This document shows positions 1-10,159 of a stretch of 64,000 bases of DNA, in pieces. The notes under the pieces were generated by a model. The model was not told the DNA's origin. It worked only from the letters and a program-made list of their open reading frames with translations, and did no database searches. Source of the stretch: Candidatus Zhuqueibacterota bacterium. GTDB lineage: Bacteria > Zhuqueibacterota > Zhuqueibacteria > Thermofontimicrobiales > Thiofontviventaceae. The position numbers were made by a program, and so were the translations under genes. Location of the stretch: NCBI GenBank assembly GCA_016931935.1, contig JAFGDW010000170.1, positions 1-64,000 of the forward strand, in the 5' to 3' direction. Every line of letters starts with the position of its first letter. Position 1 is the stretch's first letter.

Positions 1-36
1 AAATTTAATTTAAATTCTTATATTTGTTCGACATTT

Positions 37-63
37 TTAGCACTCATTAAGGGAGTGTGCTAA
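37..63 (+). promoter_or_regulatory. CIRCE operator upstream of groESL
   Basis: The left arm TTAGCACTC and right arm GTGTGCTAA are separated by exactly 9 bases. The consensus is TTAGCACTC-N9-GAGTGCTAA, so 17 of 18 arm positions match (A to T at position 56). CIRCE is the binding site of the heat-shock repressor HrcA, and its position 68 bases before groES fits HrcA control of the operon. hrcA itself is not in the window. Confidence 0.93.
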
Positions 64-130
64 TAACGAAGTCAACTTTTAAAATATATTAATAGCTTAA
101 TGTGTTAAAGTAACTTGAGGAGACATACCT

Positions 131-415
131 ATGAAAATTAAACCATTGGCTGACCGTGTTGTCGTAAAACCAATTGAAGCGGAAGAGAGAAAATCGGGTG
201 GAATTATTATTCCCGATACAGCTAAAGAAAAACCCATGCAGGGTAAAATTGTTGCAGCCGGTCCTGGCAAAATATCCGATGCCGGCGAAAAAGTGCCTAT
301 GGAAGTAAAAGAGGGTGATGTTGTTCTGTACGGAAAATATTCCGGAACTGAAGTGACCATCGATGGCGAAGATTTCTTAATTATGCGTGAAAGTGATATT
401 TTTGCAATCATCTAA
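131..415 (+). CDS. groES: Co-chaperonin GroES (Hsp10)
   Basis: This is the heptameric 10-kDa lid of the GroEL folding chamber, a cytoplasmic protein. The 94-residue length is standard. The protein opens with the typical [11 protein letters not shown] strand, has the mobile-loop region around residues 17-35 ([14 protein letters not shown]) and the roof-loop glycine, and ends with the usual [14 protein letters not shown]-type C-terminus. A TGAGGAGA ribosome binding site lies about 9 bases before the ATG. It is the first gene of a two-gene operon with groEL, 41 bases downstream, under the CIRCE operator at 37-63. There is nothing unusual in the sequence, and no other assignment is plausible. Confidence 0.98.
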   Translation: MKIKPLADRVVVKPIEAEERKSGGIIIPDTAKEKPMQGKIVAAGPGKISDAGEKVPMEVKEGDVVLYGKYSGTEVTIDGEDFLIMRESDIFAII

Positions 416-438
416 TGGACAAGCATTGAAAACAATGA

Positions 439-2082
<1,644 letters not shown>

Positions 2083-2094
2083 ACTGAAAATAGT

Positions 2095-2130
2095 GCCCTG
2101 ACAGATTGTTCTGTCAGGGCTTTCTTTTTT
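2095..2130 (+). terminator. Intrinsic terminator after groEL
   Basis: A perfect 10-bp GC-rich stem (GCCCTGACAG with CTGTCAGGGC) encloses a 6-base loop and is followed directly by TTTCTTTTTT. It starts 12 bases after the groEL stop codon. Confidence 0.95.
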
Positions 2131-2165
2131 GAGTGCTTTTATTTCCGGAACGTTCATTTTTTTAG

Positions 2166-2194
2166 TTGACAAAATTGGATTAATTTAATATATT
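2166..2194 (+). promoter_or_regulatory. Sigma-70-type promoter upstream of folK
   Basis: TTGACA (2166-2171) and TATATT (2189-2194) are separated by 17 bases, close to the vegetative consensus. It is the best promoter match in the groEL-folK gap. The predicted start point falls on a hairpin with a T-tract (2200-2238), so read-through to folK may be limited. Confidence 0.55.
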
Positions 2195-2199
2195 AAATC

Positions 2200-2238
2200 A
2201 ACTTTTATTTCTCTTAAATAAAAGTTTTTTTAATTTTT
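2200..2238 (+). terminator. Second, AT-rich terminator-like hairpin
   Basis: A perfect 11-bp stem (AACTTTTATTT with AAATAAAAGTT) has the loop CTCTT and is followed by a T-rich run. The stem has only two G:C pairs, so it is weaker than the groEL terminator. It could be a backup terminator or a leader structure for the promoter at 2166. The rest of the gap to 2426 shows no gene. Confidence 0.5.
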
Positions 2239-2426
2239 GGGCGTAATGCAACCTGAATCATGAAGTGACAAAACTTGTCTCAATGAAAGCTTTTTGATAT
2301 ATTTTATTTTGTAAGTCACAGTATTGGCTTTAAATACTTGACATGAATTTAGCAACGAATTTCAGGGATGCCCGAGTTTGTGTGTTGTCATAAAATAGCA
2401 GGCGAAGACAACGCAATGATTGTGAT

Positions 2427-2939
2427 ATGAATAATGCGGGGAATGTATACCTAAGTCTTGGTTCGAATGAGGGCGATAGACTCTTCAATTTATACCGGGC
2501 AGTTGAATTAATAAACGCGAACAGGAAAATTCGGGTAACCGCTACATCTTCGATATATGAAACGGAACCGGTTGGCTATATAGAGCAGGCCTGGTTTTTA
2601 AACGCAGTTGCGGAAATAGAATCTTCCCTGAACCCGTTTGAAATGCTCAGGTTTGTCAAAAAGATAGAAGAGCGAATGGGTAGGGAACAAACTTTTCGTT
2701 GGGGACCACGTGTCATCGATATCGATATTGTCGTGTATGGTTCCGAAATAATTAATGATCCTTCTCTTACTATTCCACATCCGGAAATGCAGCGACGAAA
2801 GTTTGTATTAATACCTCTTTGTGAAATAAACCCTCATTTCATCCATCCGATTTTTAATCAAACAGTAAATCGATTGCTGAAGCAATGTCCGGATGATCAA
2901 ATTGCCTGGTATGCTCCATTTCAACAAAATGAAAATTGA
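2427..2939 (+). CDS. folK: HPPK, folate pyrophosphokinase FolK
   Basis: 6-hydroxymethyl-7,8-dihydropterin pyrophosphokinase transfers pyrophosphate from ATP to the pterin in folate synthesis. It is cytoplasmic. The 170-residue length is typical. The N-terminal VYLSLGSNEGDR (residues 7-18) and the HPPK signature RWGPRVIDIDIV (about residues 91-102) are present, the latter with the catalytic Asp pair. The conserved IPHPEMQRRKFVLIPL strand follows. The ATG at 2427 has a weak ribosome binding site. The stop codon overlaps or abuts the start of the following nucleoside kinase gene, so the two are probably cotranscribed. This pairing of folK with a deoxynucleoside kinase is seen in other Bacteroidota-like genomes. 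Confidence 0.95.
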   Translation: MNNAGNVYLSLGSNEGDRLFNLYRAVELINANRKIRVTATSSIYETEPVGYIEQAWFLNAVAEIESSLNPFEMLRFVKKIEERMGREQTFRWGPRVIDIDIVVYGSEIINDPSLTIPHPEMQRRKFVLIPLCEINPHFIHPIFNQTVNRLLKQCPDDQIAWYAPFQQNEN

Positions 2940-2947
2940 GAAGATCG

Positions 2948-3556
2948 GTGAACCTAAAATACATCGCTATTGATGGTGTTATCGGAGTCGGTAAAACGAC
3001 GCTGACAAACATGCTCGCGGAGACTTACACTGGATCGACAGTTTTTGAAATTGTCGAAGAGAATCCCTTTTTAGCTGATTTCTATCGTGATCCCAAGCGC
3101 TACGCATTTCAAACACAGTTGTTTTTTTTGTTGAGTCGATATCGGCAACAACAGGAAATGTTGCAACAGGATTTGTTTTCATCAGTATTGGTTGCGGATT
3201 ATCTTTTCGCTAAAGATAAAATTTTTGCACATTTAACGCTGGAAGACCGTGAACTGGTATTATATGACAAAATTTTGGTATCGCTGGAAAAGGAAATCGT
3301 GAAACCGGATCTGGTGATTTATCTGAAATCGTCGCCAGCGCGATTGATGGCCAACATTGCCACACGTGGGCGCTCATTCGAAAAAAACATGTCTGCTGAA
3401 TACATTGAGTCACTTAATCGATCTTATAACCAGTTTTTTAATGTGTACAAAGAAACACCGTTATTGGTTATTAATGCAACCGAGCTGGATTTCGTTCAAA
3501 ACACGGATGATTATAATTTTATATTAAAGCAGATTGAAGATTTATCATGCTCCTAA
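2948..3556 (+). CDS. Deoxynucleoside kinase family protein
   Basis: This is a salvage enzyme of the dNK family (deoxyadenosine/deoxyguanosine kinase-like) that phosphorylates deoxynucleosides with ATP. The P-loop GVIGVGKTTL lies at the N-terminus. The protein also has the family EENPFLADFYRDPKRYAFQTQ substrate-site region and a LID-like basic segment (RLMANIATRGRSFEKN). I prefer the GTG at 2948 (MNLKYIAIDG), preceded by GAGAAG. A TTG at 2936, overlapping the folK stop by four bases, is an alternative. Substrate preference cannot be read from the sequence. The gene ends inside the start of a small membrane-protein gene, suggesting translational coupling. Confidence 0.88.
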   Translation: MNLKYIAIDGVIGVGKTTLTNMLAETYTGSTVFEIVEENPFLADFYRDPKRYAFQTQLFFLLSRYRQQQEMLQQDLFSSVLVADYLFAKDKIFAHLTLEDRELVLYDKILVSLEKEIVKPDLVIYLKSSPARLMANIATRGRSFEKNMSAEYIESLNRSYNQFFNVYKETPLLVINATELDFVQNTDDYNFILKQIEDLSCS

Positions 3557-3729
3557 GATTAATATTAATTGGCATAATCGCTTATTGGGGCGCAAAAGCA
3601 ATAAGAGGCTTGATTTCCCCGTCATCCGAACCTAAGGAGGGAGGAACGCGAAAATCGGGTCATGATGAACCGCTCGATTTATCGAATTATGATATTGAAG
3701 ATGCGGATTTTGAAGAACTTGATGAGTAA
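3547..3729 (+). CDS. Small membrane protein, acidic tail
   Basis: This is a 60-residue protein of unknown function. One hydrophobic helix (about residues 2-20, LLRLILIGIIAYWGAKAI) is followed by a short basic/Gly stretch. A strongly acidic C-terminus (DLSNYDIEDADFEELDE) follows, probably cytoplasmic. It overlaps the end of the kinase gene by 10 bases and lies 10 bases before the GAF/HD-GYP gene, so it sits inside an operon, which supports it being a real gene. Similar tiny one-helix acidic-tail proteins occur next to housekeeping genes in FCB bacteria, but I cannot assign a role. Confidence 0.7.
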   Translation: MLLRLILIGIIAYWGAKAIRGLISPSSEPKEGGTRKSGHDEPLDLSNYDIEDADFEELDE

Positions 3730-3739
3730 AGGTCATTGA

Positions 3740-5053
3740 ATGAAAGTACATGAACAGCTGGAAATTCAATCCTTTGATCAGTCCCAGATTACTACGAAGC
3801 TAAAATTTTATCAAGAAGAACATCGCAGACTTACTGTTCTTTTCAACATCACGCGCAATATTTCCACCGAGTTAAAAATTGATAAGTTGCTTCTCATTCT
3901 AATGGATGAAGTAAAAAAGGCGCTGAAAGCTGACCGTTGTACGGTGTTTTTACTGAATCGTGACAAGCTTGAGTTATGGTCGAAGGTCGCTCACGGGGAG
4001 CGGGAAATTCGTTTCCCCAGTCATCTGGGAATTGCCGGATATGTCGCGACGACTGGGGATGTATTGAATATCCCGGATGCATACGCTGATCCTCGTTTCA
4101 ATCGTGAAATCGATAAAAAAACGGGCTATCACACAAAGAATATGCTCACCTTCCCAATGCGCAACAAGCTGGGTGATATAATCGGTGTATTTCAGGTATT
4201 AAACAAGTATGAAGGGTCGTTTACACACGATGATGAACAACTGCTCGATGCGATCTCTGTAATTTCTGCGACACAAATTGAAAACGCGCAACTTTACGAG
4301 GAGCAGAAAACAACATTCGATAGTTTCATTGAAACCCTGGCCAGTACGATCGACGCACGTGATCCGCTTACAGCAGGTCATTCGCACCGGATTGCGCTAT
4401 ATGCCGATGCCATTGCCGAAGTGATGAATATGAGCCCGCGGAAGCGAGATGTGCTCCGATATGCAGCATTGCTGCACGATTATGGTAAAATCGCCATCCG
4501 TGAGGCGGTACTGACCAAGAATGGCCGGTTAACGGTGGAAGAATATGCGCACATTCAGGAGCACCCGGCGTACACCAAAAGTATTTTAGAACGAATTAAT
4601 TTCCATGGTGATTACAGGTCGATTCCGGTGATCGCCGGCGCGCATCATGAAAAAATTGATGGTACCGGTTATCCTGAGGGAATGAAGGGCGAAGAAATTC
4701 CGCTTGAATCTCGTATTCTTGCCGTCGCGGATGTTTTCGATGCATTGACATCGGTGCGCCATTATCGCGACCGAATGGATTTTGAACGTGTGTTGAGTAT
4801 TCTGGATCGTGATGCCGGGACACATTTTGACACGGATTGTGTGAATGCCTTTAAAAAGCTTAAATTGGATGTATTGATAAAAATTCTTGAATATGATGTC
4901 CATCAATTATTGGACCCTAAGGAACTGAAACAAGTTGCAAATTATAACGTGAGACAATTATTGCAGGCGCGGGCGTCGGAAGAGAAGAACGGTGAAGAGA
5001 AGATTATTGCAGATATTTTTGAGAAATATTACAATAAAAAGTATTCTCATTAG
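3740..5053 (+). CDS. GAF domain HD-GYP phosphodiesterase
   Basis: This is a predicted cyclic-di-GMP phosphodiesterase with a sensory GAF domain. The GAF domain spans about residues 30-190, ending in the NAQLYEE linker helix. The HD-GYP domain follows, with GHSHRIALYA, the metal-binding LHDYGK (about residue 243) and the diagnostic HHEKIDGTGYP motif (about residue 300), then LAVADVFDALTS. All expected HD-GYP ligands are visible, so it should be catalytic. There are no transmembrane segments, so it is cytosolic. AAAGG precedes the ATG. About 60 residues follow the HD-GYP core. Its 3' end overlaps the next gene by 62 bases if that gene uses its GTG start. Confidence 0.92.
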   Translation: MKVHEQLEIQSFDQSQITTKLKFYQEEHRRLTVLFNITRNISTELKIDKLLLILMDEVKKALKADRCTVFLLNRDKLELWSKVAHGEREIRFPSHLGIAGYVATTGDVLNIPDAYADPRFNREIDKKTGYHTKNMLTFPMRNKLGDIIGVFQVLNKYEGSFTHDDEQLLDAISVISATQIENAQLYEEQKTTFDSFIETLASTIDARDPLTAGHSHRIALYADAIAEVMNMSPRKRDVLRYAALLHDYGKIAIREAVLTKNGRLTVEEYAHIQEHPAYTKSILERINFHGDYRSIPVIAGAHHEKIDGTGYPEGMKGEEIPLESRILAVADVFDALTSVRHYRDRMDFERVLSILDRDAGTHFDTDCVNAFKKLKLDVLIKILEYDVHQLLDPKELKQVANYNVRQLLQARASEEKNGEEKIIADIFEKYYNKKYSH

Positions 5054-5831
5054 TTTTATTGTATGGATCGGATGTGCTGTCCTACAGCCATTAACAGCTC
5101 AGACACCTCCGGACTCAACTCGTCGAGCAAGAATCGATTCGGTTACCAATACACCATCTGAATTTCATCGGAAATCGTCAGTGGGTGCAGTACTTAGGTC
5201 GGTTGTTGTACCTGGATGGGGTCAATTTTATAATCATCGATATATAAAGTCGCTTGCTTTTTTGGGTGGTGAAGCCGGTTTGTTAGCAAGTACCCTTGTA
5301 TATCATGACAATTATCTGAATAGTTATGATAAATCCTCACAGGATTTTTATATCGCTAACAGAAATCTTTTAGGCGGCTACCTGGCAGGAACAGTGGTTA
5401 TTTGTCTATTGGATGCCTACTGGGATGCACAAGAATATAATCGCGAACATTTTGCTGGAAATGCTGCAAATAAAAAAATACCGTCCCCAAAGGGAGCAAT
5501 GATACGGTCAATAATAGTTCCGGGATGGGGACAATTCTACAACGGCAAGCGATTTAAAGCAATGCTGATTTGCGGAATCCAGGTTGGAACGCTTGCACGT
5601 TCAGTTGTCTATAATCAGCTTTATCAAAATAGCACGATTGATGAAGATAAAGAATTCTATTTGAATTTGAGAAACCAGTCGACATGGTTTTTAGCCGGTA
5701 GCGTTATTTATAGCATGTTGGATGCGTTTGTGGACGCCCAACTTTCGACATTCGATGAAAGTCCAATATTGAGTTTTGATATAAATCCAATAAACACGGC
5801 CCGAAGCGTGCGTGTGTCGTTCAGATTTTAG
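4992..5831 (+). CDS. DUF5683-like duplicated membrane protein
   Basis: The protein has an N-terminal signal sequence or anchor (ILISFIVWIGCAVLQPLTAQ) and two homologous halves. Each half carries a R-S-[VI]-[VI]-V-P-G-W-G-Q-F-Y-N motif (about residues 72-84 and 172-184), followed by hydrophobic helices and a Tyr/Asn-rich segment. This is the DUF5683 pattern, an envelope family of unknown function common in Bacteroidota and relatives. The GTG start at 4992 overlaps the upstream gene by 62 bases. A TTG at 5019 would give a shorter and more typical signal peptide with a smaller overlap. I cannot decide between them. Confidence 0.8.
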   Translation: MKRRLLQIFLRNITIKSILISFIVWIGCAVLQPLTAQTPPDSTRRARIDSVTNTPSEFHRKSSVGAVLRSVVVPGWGQFYNHRYIKSLAFLGGEAGLLASTLVYHDNYLNSYDKSSQDFYIANRNLLGGYLAGTVVICLLDAYWDAQEYNREHFAGNAANKKIPSPKGAMIRSIIVPGWGQFYNGKRFKAMLICGIQVGTLARSVVYNQLYQNSTIDEDKEFYLNLRNQSTWFLAGSVIYSMLDAFVDAQLSTFDESPILSFDINPINTARSVRVSFRF

Positions 5832-5846
5832 AGAGGAGGAAATACT

Positions 5847-7220
5847 GTGACACCAATAGAACAGGATCGTGGATCGTGGGGATCGAAAGCTGGTTTTATC
5901 ATTGCTGCTGCCGGATCGGCAATTGGTTTGGGAAATATCTGGCGATTTCCATATGTTGCCGGCCAGAATGGTGGCGCAGCATTTGTTCTTATTTACATTA
6001 TTTTTGTTGTGTTGATCGGCCTTCCGGTCATGATCACTGAACTGGCAATCGGAAGACATACAAAAAAAAATCCCTGGGGGGCGTTCGAATTACTATTCCC
6101 CAAAAGCGTGTGGCGATTTGTTGGCGGCCTGGGAATCTTTACCGGCATCGGTATCCTGTCATTTTATGCAGTTATTGCCGGTTTTACATTAGGATATTTT
6201 TTCAAAATTATCAAAGGCGATTTTAGCAGTATTGCTTCAGGTGATCAGGCAGCGGCAATCTTCACCGCGTTTACGGCAAATCCGTATTTGGCGATCAGTT
6301 TGTTAGTAGCATTCATTCTTATCACGGGACTTATTGTTGCTGGCGGTGTATCAGCAGGAATTGAACGCTGGTCGAAAATTCTTATGCCGATTTTATTTGT
6401 TCTCCTGATTGTTTTAGCGATTCGCTCCATAACCTTGGAAGGTGCATCAAAAGGGTTAGAGTTCTATCTGAAACCCGATATAAGCAAAATAAATCCAGGC
6501 GTGCTGGCGCGTGCGCTTGGGCAGGCGCTTTTCTCGTTAAGTTTGGGAATGGGGGCGATGATCACCTATGGAAGCTATATTTCCCGGAAGGATAATTTGG
6601 TGACATCTGCGGCCTCAGTTGTTTTTTTCGATACCATTATCGCGATATTGGCTGGTCTGGTTATGTTCCCGGCATTGTTCGCTATGGGGCTCGATCCTGC
6701 TGGCGGTGCAGGATTGGTGTTTGTTGTCCTGCCATCGATATTCGCCAAAATGCCAGGCGGTATCCTGTTCGGAGCGGGTATCTTTTTGTTATTAGCGGTG
6801 GCGGCATTAACTTCCACAATCTCATTGTTGGAAGTACCGGTTTCATATTTTGTAGATGAAAAGAAGTGGCCGCGTAAAAAAGCAGTCATCTGGATGTCTG
6901 TTGCTGCATTTGTAATGGGATTGCCATCAGCCGTCTCGTTGGGCGCATCGGATGGCCTGTCAAAATTACCGCTTGTGGGTTTTGGATTTCTCGATTTGAT
7001 GAATGCAATTTTTGGAAATTATTCACTTTCGATTGGGTCATTATTAATCGCCGTATTTGCCGGCTACAAATGGGGGGCAAAAGTAGTAATTGCAGAAATT
7101 CAAAAAGAAGGCGTGGCATTTCAATTGAAACATGTGTGGACGTTTCTAATTAGGTTTGTGTGCCCGGTAGCGATTGCCATTATATTCGTTTATATTATTG
7201 TGACGGGGAATTATTTTTAG
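5847..7220 (+). CDS. Na+-dependent NSS family transporter
   Basis: This is a neurotransmitter:sodium symporter (SLC6/LeuT fold) that imports amino acids or related solutes with Na+. The TM1 signature GSAIGLGNIWRFPYVAGQNGG (split here as GSAIGLGNIWRFPY then VAGQNGG) contains the unwound helix that binds Na+ and substrate. The family motif SLGMGAMITYGSY in TM6-TM7 is also present. At 457 residues it matches the 11-helix MhsT/TnaT type rather than the longer LeuT. The start is GTG at 5847, backed by GAGAGGAGG. The substrate cannot be predicted, although 11-helix members often carry aromatic or branched amino acids. It is followed by a long gene-free gap. Confidence 0.94.
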   Translation: MTPIEQDRGSWGSKAGFIIAAAGSAIGLGNIWRFPYVAGQNGGAAFVLIYIIFVVLIGLPVMITELAIGRHTKKNPWGAFELLFPKSVWRFVGGLGIFTGIGILSFYAVIAGFTLGYFFKIIKGDFSSIASGDQAAAIFTAFTANPYLAISLLVAFILITGLIVAGGVSAGIERWSKILMPILFVLLIVLAIRSITLEGASKGLEFYLKPDISKINPGVLARALGQALFSLSLGMGAMITYGSYISRKDNLVTSAASVVFFDTIIAILAGLVMFPALFAMGLDPAGGAGLVFVVLPSIFAKMPGGILFGAGIFLLLAVAALTSTISLLEVPVSYFVDEKKWPRKKAVIWMSVAAFVMGLPSAVSLGASDGLSKLPLVGFGFLDLMNAIFGNYSLSIGSLLIAVFAGYKWGAKVVIAEIQKEGVAFQLKHVWTFLIRFVCPVAIAIIFVYIIVTGNYF

Positions 7221-7746
7221 CATGGAATTGTAGCGCAGTTTGAAATTGCTGATGCTATTCTTTTAATACTTTGTTGCTTTTAGCTATTGGGCATTAGCAA
7301 TTAGCCCAAAAAACACAGTAATTGCCTATCACGGCAAAGCCGCACGTGAAACGTTCCCGCCGATGGCGGGATGAGATGTGAGACGTAAATAATCTGATCT
7401 GAGTCTTTATTACATTTGACATTTCACCTTTCACGTTTCACTTTGTCTAACAGGGCTGATTGGCTGCTATTAAAGAATATTTTGCACAAAAATGCCATGT
7501 CCAGTTACCATAATATTCTCCAATAAAGTGGACAGACTGGGCAAAAGTTCATTTGTAAAATAATAAGGTTGAATAAAAACCATCCTTAATAATTTGAATA
7601 GATTGATAAACAAAATCCATATATTTTGAAAGTCAATTTTTCGGGCGATGAATTAGTGATAGTATTGCTTCGAGTGAGTCTAATACTTTAATATTAATCC
7701 TTACCATGTATTATACAACTGTAGATCTGAATCAGGAGTGTCGGTG
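7221..7746. repeat. Gene-free gap with dispersed inverted repeats
   Basis: There is no credible gene here. The left half holds repeat-like DNA. A copy of AGCTATTGGGCATTAGC (about 7283) resembles one at 19797. GTGAAACGT (7346-7354) is matched by the inverted ACGTTTCAC (7433-7441), with related ATGTGAGACGT and TTTCACCTTTCACG between them. A small CCCGCCGATGGCGGG hairpin lies within the element. A weak TGTCCA/TGGACA pair lies at 7499-7534. The right half is plain AT-rich leader sequence. Confidence 0.6.
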
Positions 7747-8295
7747 ATGATGACGCGTGAAGAAGCTTATCAATTATCAAAATCAAAATTTTCCAATAAA
7801 AATTTATTCAAACATGTATTGGCAGTGGAAGCAGTGATGCGCGAATTGGCGGTCGAATTTAATGAAGATGTTGATGTGTGGGGCTTGACCGGTTTATTGC
7901 ACGATCTGGATTATGAGGAAACCATGAATGATCCGGATCGGCACACGTTGATTACTGAGGAAATCCTCCGCGATTACGACATAAGTGATGAAATAATCAC
8001 GGCTATTAAATGTCACAATGATAAAGCGCCTCGGGATAATAATATCGGCAAAGCAATCTATGCCGCCGATCCTGTCACAGGCCTCATTGTTGCCGCAGCA
8101 TTAATGCATCCTGATAAAAAACTGCAAAGTGTGGATGTTGAATTTGTCATGCGCCGCTTCAATGAAAAGCGTTTTGCCGCCGGCGCCAATCGTGATCAAA
8201 TAAGAAGTTGTGAGTCTCTGGGATTGTCACTGGAACAGTTTCTTGATATTTCCATTCGGGCAATGCTAGGAATTAGTAAAGAATTGGGTTTGTGA
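7747..8295 (+). CDS. HD domain hydrolase
   Basis: This is a small metal-dependent phosphohydrolase of the HD superfamily, about 182 residues. Metal-ligand motifs are H (NLFKHVLAVEA), HD in LLHDLDYE, and H in AIKCHND, followed by the conserved AIYAADPVTGLIVAAALMHPDKKL. This arrangement matches the HDIG-type family annotated as HD domain protein or hydrolase. The substrate is unknown, possibly a nucleotide or phosphate ester. I chose ATG 7747 because AGGAG ends 8 bases before it. The upstream GTG codons overlap that site. The stop codon overlaps the ATG of the next gene by one base, implying an operon. Confidence 0.85.
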   Translation: MMTREEAYQLSKSKFSNKNLFKHVLAVEAVMRELAVEFNEDVDVWGLTGLLHDLDYEETMNDPDRHTLITEEILRDYDISDEIITAIKCHNDKAPRDNNIGKAIYAADPVTGLIVAAALMHPDKKLQSVDVEFVMRRFNEKRFAAGANRDQIRSCESLGLSLEQFLDISIRAMLGISKELGL

Positions 8296-8708
8296 TGGGA
8301 ATGAGAGCATTCATCATCGCCTGTATGTTAATAGCAGGATGCATTCAACCTGTTCAGGCACAGGTGAAAACGACACCGGATACAATAAAATCGTTAGTAT
8401 TAAAATCAAAGCAAAAAATAAAGCAGTTACCATTTCAAATAAATCAGTCAGATACATGGCATAGTAAAGATAAAGTGGACCATTTGTTAAGTTCTGCGCT
8501 GCTGTGTGCGGGAACGCTTTACTGGGCACGCTCGGAGCAGAATTGGTCGCTGAGACGCAGCCGGATTGTTGGTGTAAGTATTCCGCTTGCCATCGGCTTA
8601 TTGAAGGAATTATGGGATGGATTTCAACCGAATCATGTTGCCAGTTGGAAAGATGTATATGCTGATGTTGCAGGAATTGGTGTGGGATTTGTAATGTTTA
8701 ACGAATAG
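8295..8708 (+). CDS. YfiM-like (DUF2279) lipoprotein
   Basis: This is a short envelope protein of about 137 residues. The signal sequence ends either at a lipobox-like IAGC (residues 12-15 from the first ATG) or at a VQA-Q type signal peptidase I site. After it comes DKVDHLLSSALLCAGTLYWA and then GLLKELWDGF, HVASWKDVYADVAGIGVGF, which matches the DUF2279/YfiM pattern with conserved Asp-Lys, His, Lys-Glu and Asp residues. The function of this family is unknown. ATG 8295 overlaps the upstream stop by one base. ATG 8301 is an alternative. Confidence 0.75.
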   Translation: MGMRAFIIACMLIAGCIQPVQAQVKTTPDTIKSLVLKSKQKIKQLPFQINQSDTWHSKDKVDHLLSSALLCAGTLYWARSEQNWSLRRSRIVGVSIPLAIGLLKELWDGFQPNHVASWKDVYADVAGIGVGFVMFNE

Positions 8709-8716
8709 GATGTACC

Positions 8717-10153
8717 ATGAATCAACGACAATGTGGACTTGCCCGTGATGACAAGCCACATGAAAAATGTGCGGTGATGGGCGTGTATGGAACACCCAAC
8801 GCTGCCCGGTACGCATATTACGGACTTTATGCGTTGCAGCACCGGGGTCAGGAAAGTTCGGGGATTGTGTCGTGTGAAGATAAACGTTTCTACAAACATA
8901 TTGATATGGGATTGGTTCCGGACGTGTTTTCCAATCCCAAAGATCTTGAACGATTGAAAGGTAATTGCGCGGTCGGACATAATCGTTATTCTACGACAGG
9001 ACAGACACATTTGGTCAATGCACAACCATTGGTCGTTAGCTCTTACATCGGTCCGATGGCAATTGCCCATAACGGTAATTTTGTCAATTCCGGTGAATTG
9101 CGTAACCAATTGGAAAAACAAGGCTCACTCTTTCAAACAACGACCGATACGGAAATTGTACTACATCTGATTACAAAATCGAAGCATGAAAAAATAATCG
9201 ATAAAATAAAGGATGCGTTTGCTACAGTAAAGGGCGCTTATTCCATTGTGCTGCTTATTGATGGGAAGCTTTATGCTGTGCGTGATCCTAATGGTGTACG
9301 GCCCTTGTGCATAGGTAAAAAAGGCGAGACGACAATTGTTGCGTCTGAATCGTGCGCATTGGATATTATTGAAGCCGAATACCTGCGACAGGTGGAACCT
9401 GGTGAAATTATCGAGATTGATGACCAGGGAATTCATTCCTATCGATTGGACGAAACAGCCGAGCGGTCAGCTTGTATTTTTGAATTCATTTACTTTTCGC
9501 GACCGGATAGCCGGATTTTTGGGGAAAAAGTCGATAAAGCGCGTCGTCGTTTGGGCAAAGCACTGGCTGTCGAAGGCGAAGTGGAAGCAGATATTGTTAT
9601 TTCCGTACCGGACTCCAGCAACACAGCCGCATTGGGCTATGCACAGGCATCCGGAATTAAATTTGAAATCGGGCTGATTCGTAACCACTATATTGGTCGG
9701 ACATTTATTCATCCGGATCAGTCGATGCGTGATTTTAATGTTCGGATAAAGTTCAACACAGTCAAAGGGGTGCTGAAAGACAAACGCGTCATTCTTGTCG
9801 AAGATTCGATTGTTAGGGGCACCACATTACGCAAACTGGCCCGGCTTATCCGTGATGCCGGGGCAAAAGAAATCCATGTGCGCGTAAGCTCGCCGCCAAT
9901 TCGGTTTCCATGCTTCTATGGCATGGATTTCCCAACGAAGGAAGAATTGATTGCTGACAAATTAGATGTCGACCAAATACGCGATTATCTTGGTGTTGAC
10001 AGTTTAAAATATCTGAGTATTGATGGACTTCTCAATTCGGTTCCTCATGAACGAGGTGGTTATTGTACGGCTTGTTTTAGTGGTAAATATCCAATAAAAT
10101 TCGATGATCAATTTAAAAAATTTCAACTCGACAATGGAATTGTGACGGAATAA
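8717..10153 (+). CDS. purF: Amidophosphoribosyltransferase PurF
   Basis: This enzyme catalyses the first committed step of purine synthesis, PRPP plus glutamine to phosphoribosylamine. The N-terminal Ntn glutaminase begins at Cys18 (HEK-CAVMGVYG), so the first 17 residues should be a self-cleaved propeptide. The PRPP-binding motif is VILVEDSIVRGTT. Four Cys fit the 4Fe-4S ligands of the Bacillus-type enzyme: one in SACIFEFIYF, one in RFPCFYGMD and two in GGYCTACFSG. This makes it an oxygen-sensitive Fe-S type PurF. The length, 478 residues, is normal. The later purine genes purN and purH lie at 21.0 and 22.4 kb. Confidence 0.97.
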   Translation: MNQRQCGLARDDKPHEKCAVMGVYGTPNAARYAYYGLYALQHRGQESSGIVSCEDKRFYKHIDMGLVPDVFSNPKDLERLKGNCAVGHNRYSTTGQTHLVNAQPLVVSSYIGPMAIAHNGNFVNSGELRNQLEKQGSLFQTTTDTEIVLHLITKSKHEKIIDKIKDAFATVKGAYSIVLLIDGKLYAVRDPNGVRPLCIGKKGETTIVASESCALDIIEAEYLRQVEPGEIIEIDDQGIHSYRLDETAERSACIFEFIYFSRPDSRIFGEKVDKARRRLGKALAVEGEVEADIVISVPDSSNTAALGYAQASGIKFEIGLIRNHYIGRTFIHPDQSMRDFNVRIKFNTVKGVLKDKRVILVEDSIVRGTTLRKLARLIRDAGAKEIHVRVSSPPIRFPCFYGMDFPTKEELIADKLDVDQIRDYLGVDSLKYLSIDGLLNSVPHERGGYCTACFSGKYPIKFDDQFKKFQLDNGIVTE

Positions 10154-10159
10154 ACCCAC

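Noticed and set aside
7499-7534. TGTCCA/TGGACA inverted pair as an insertion-sequence end
   Set aside because: The pair is only six bases, with no transposase or target duplication nearby.
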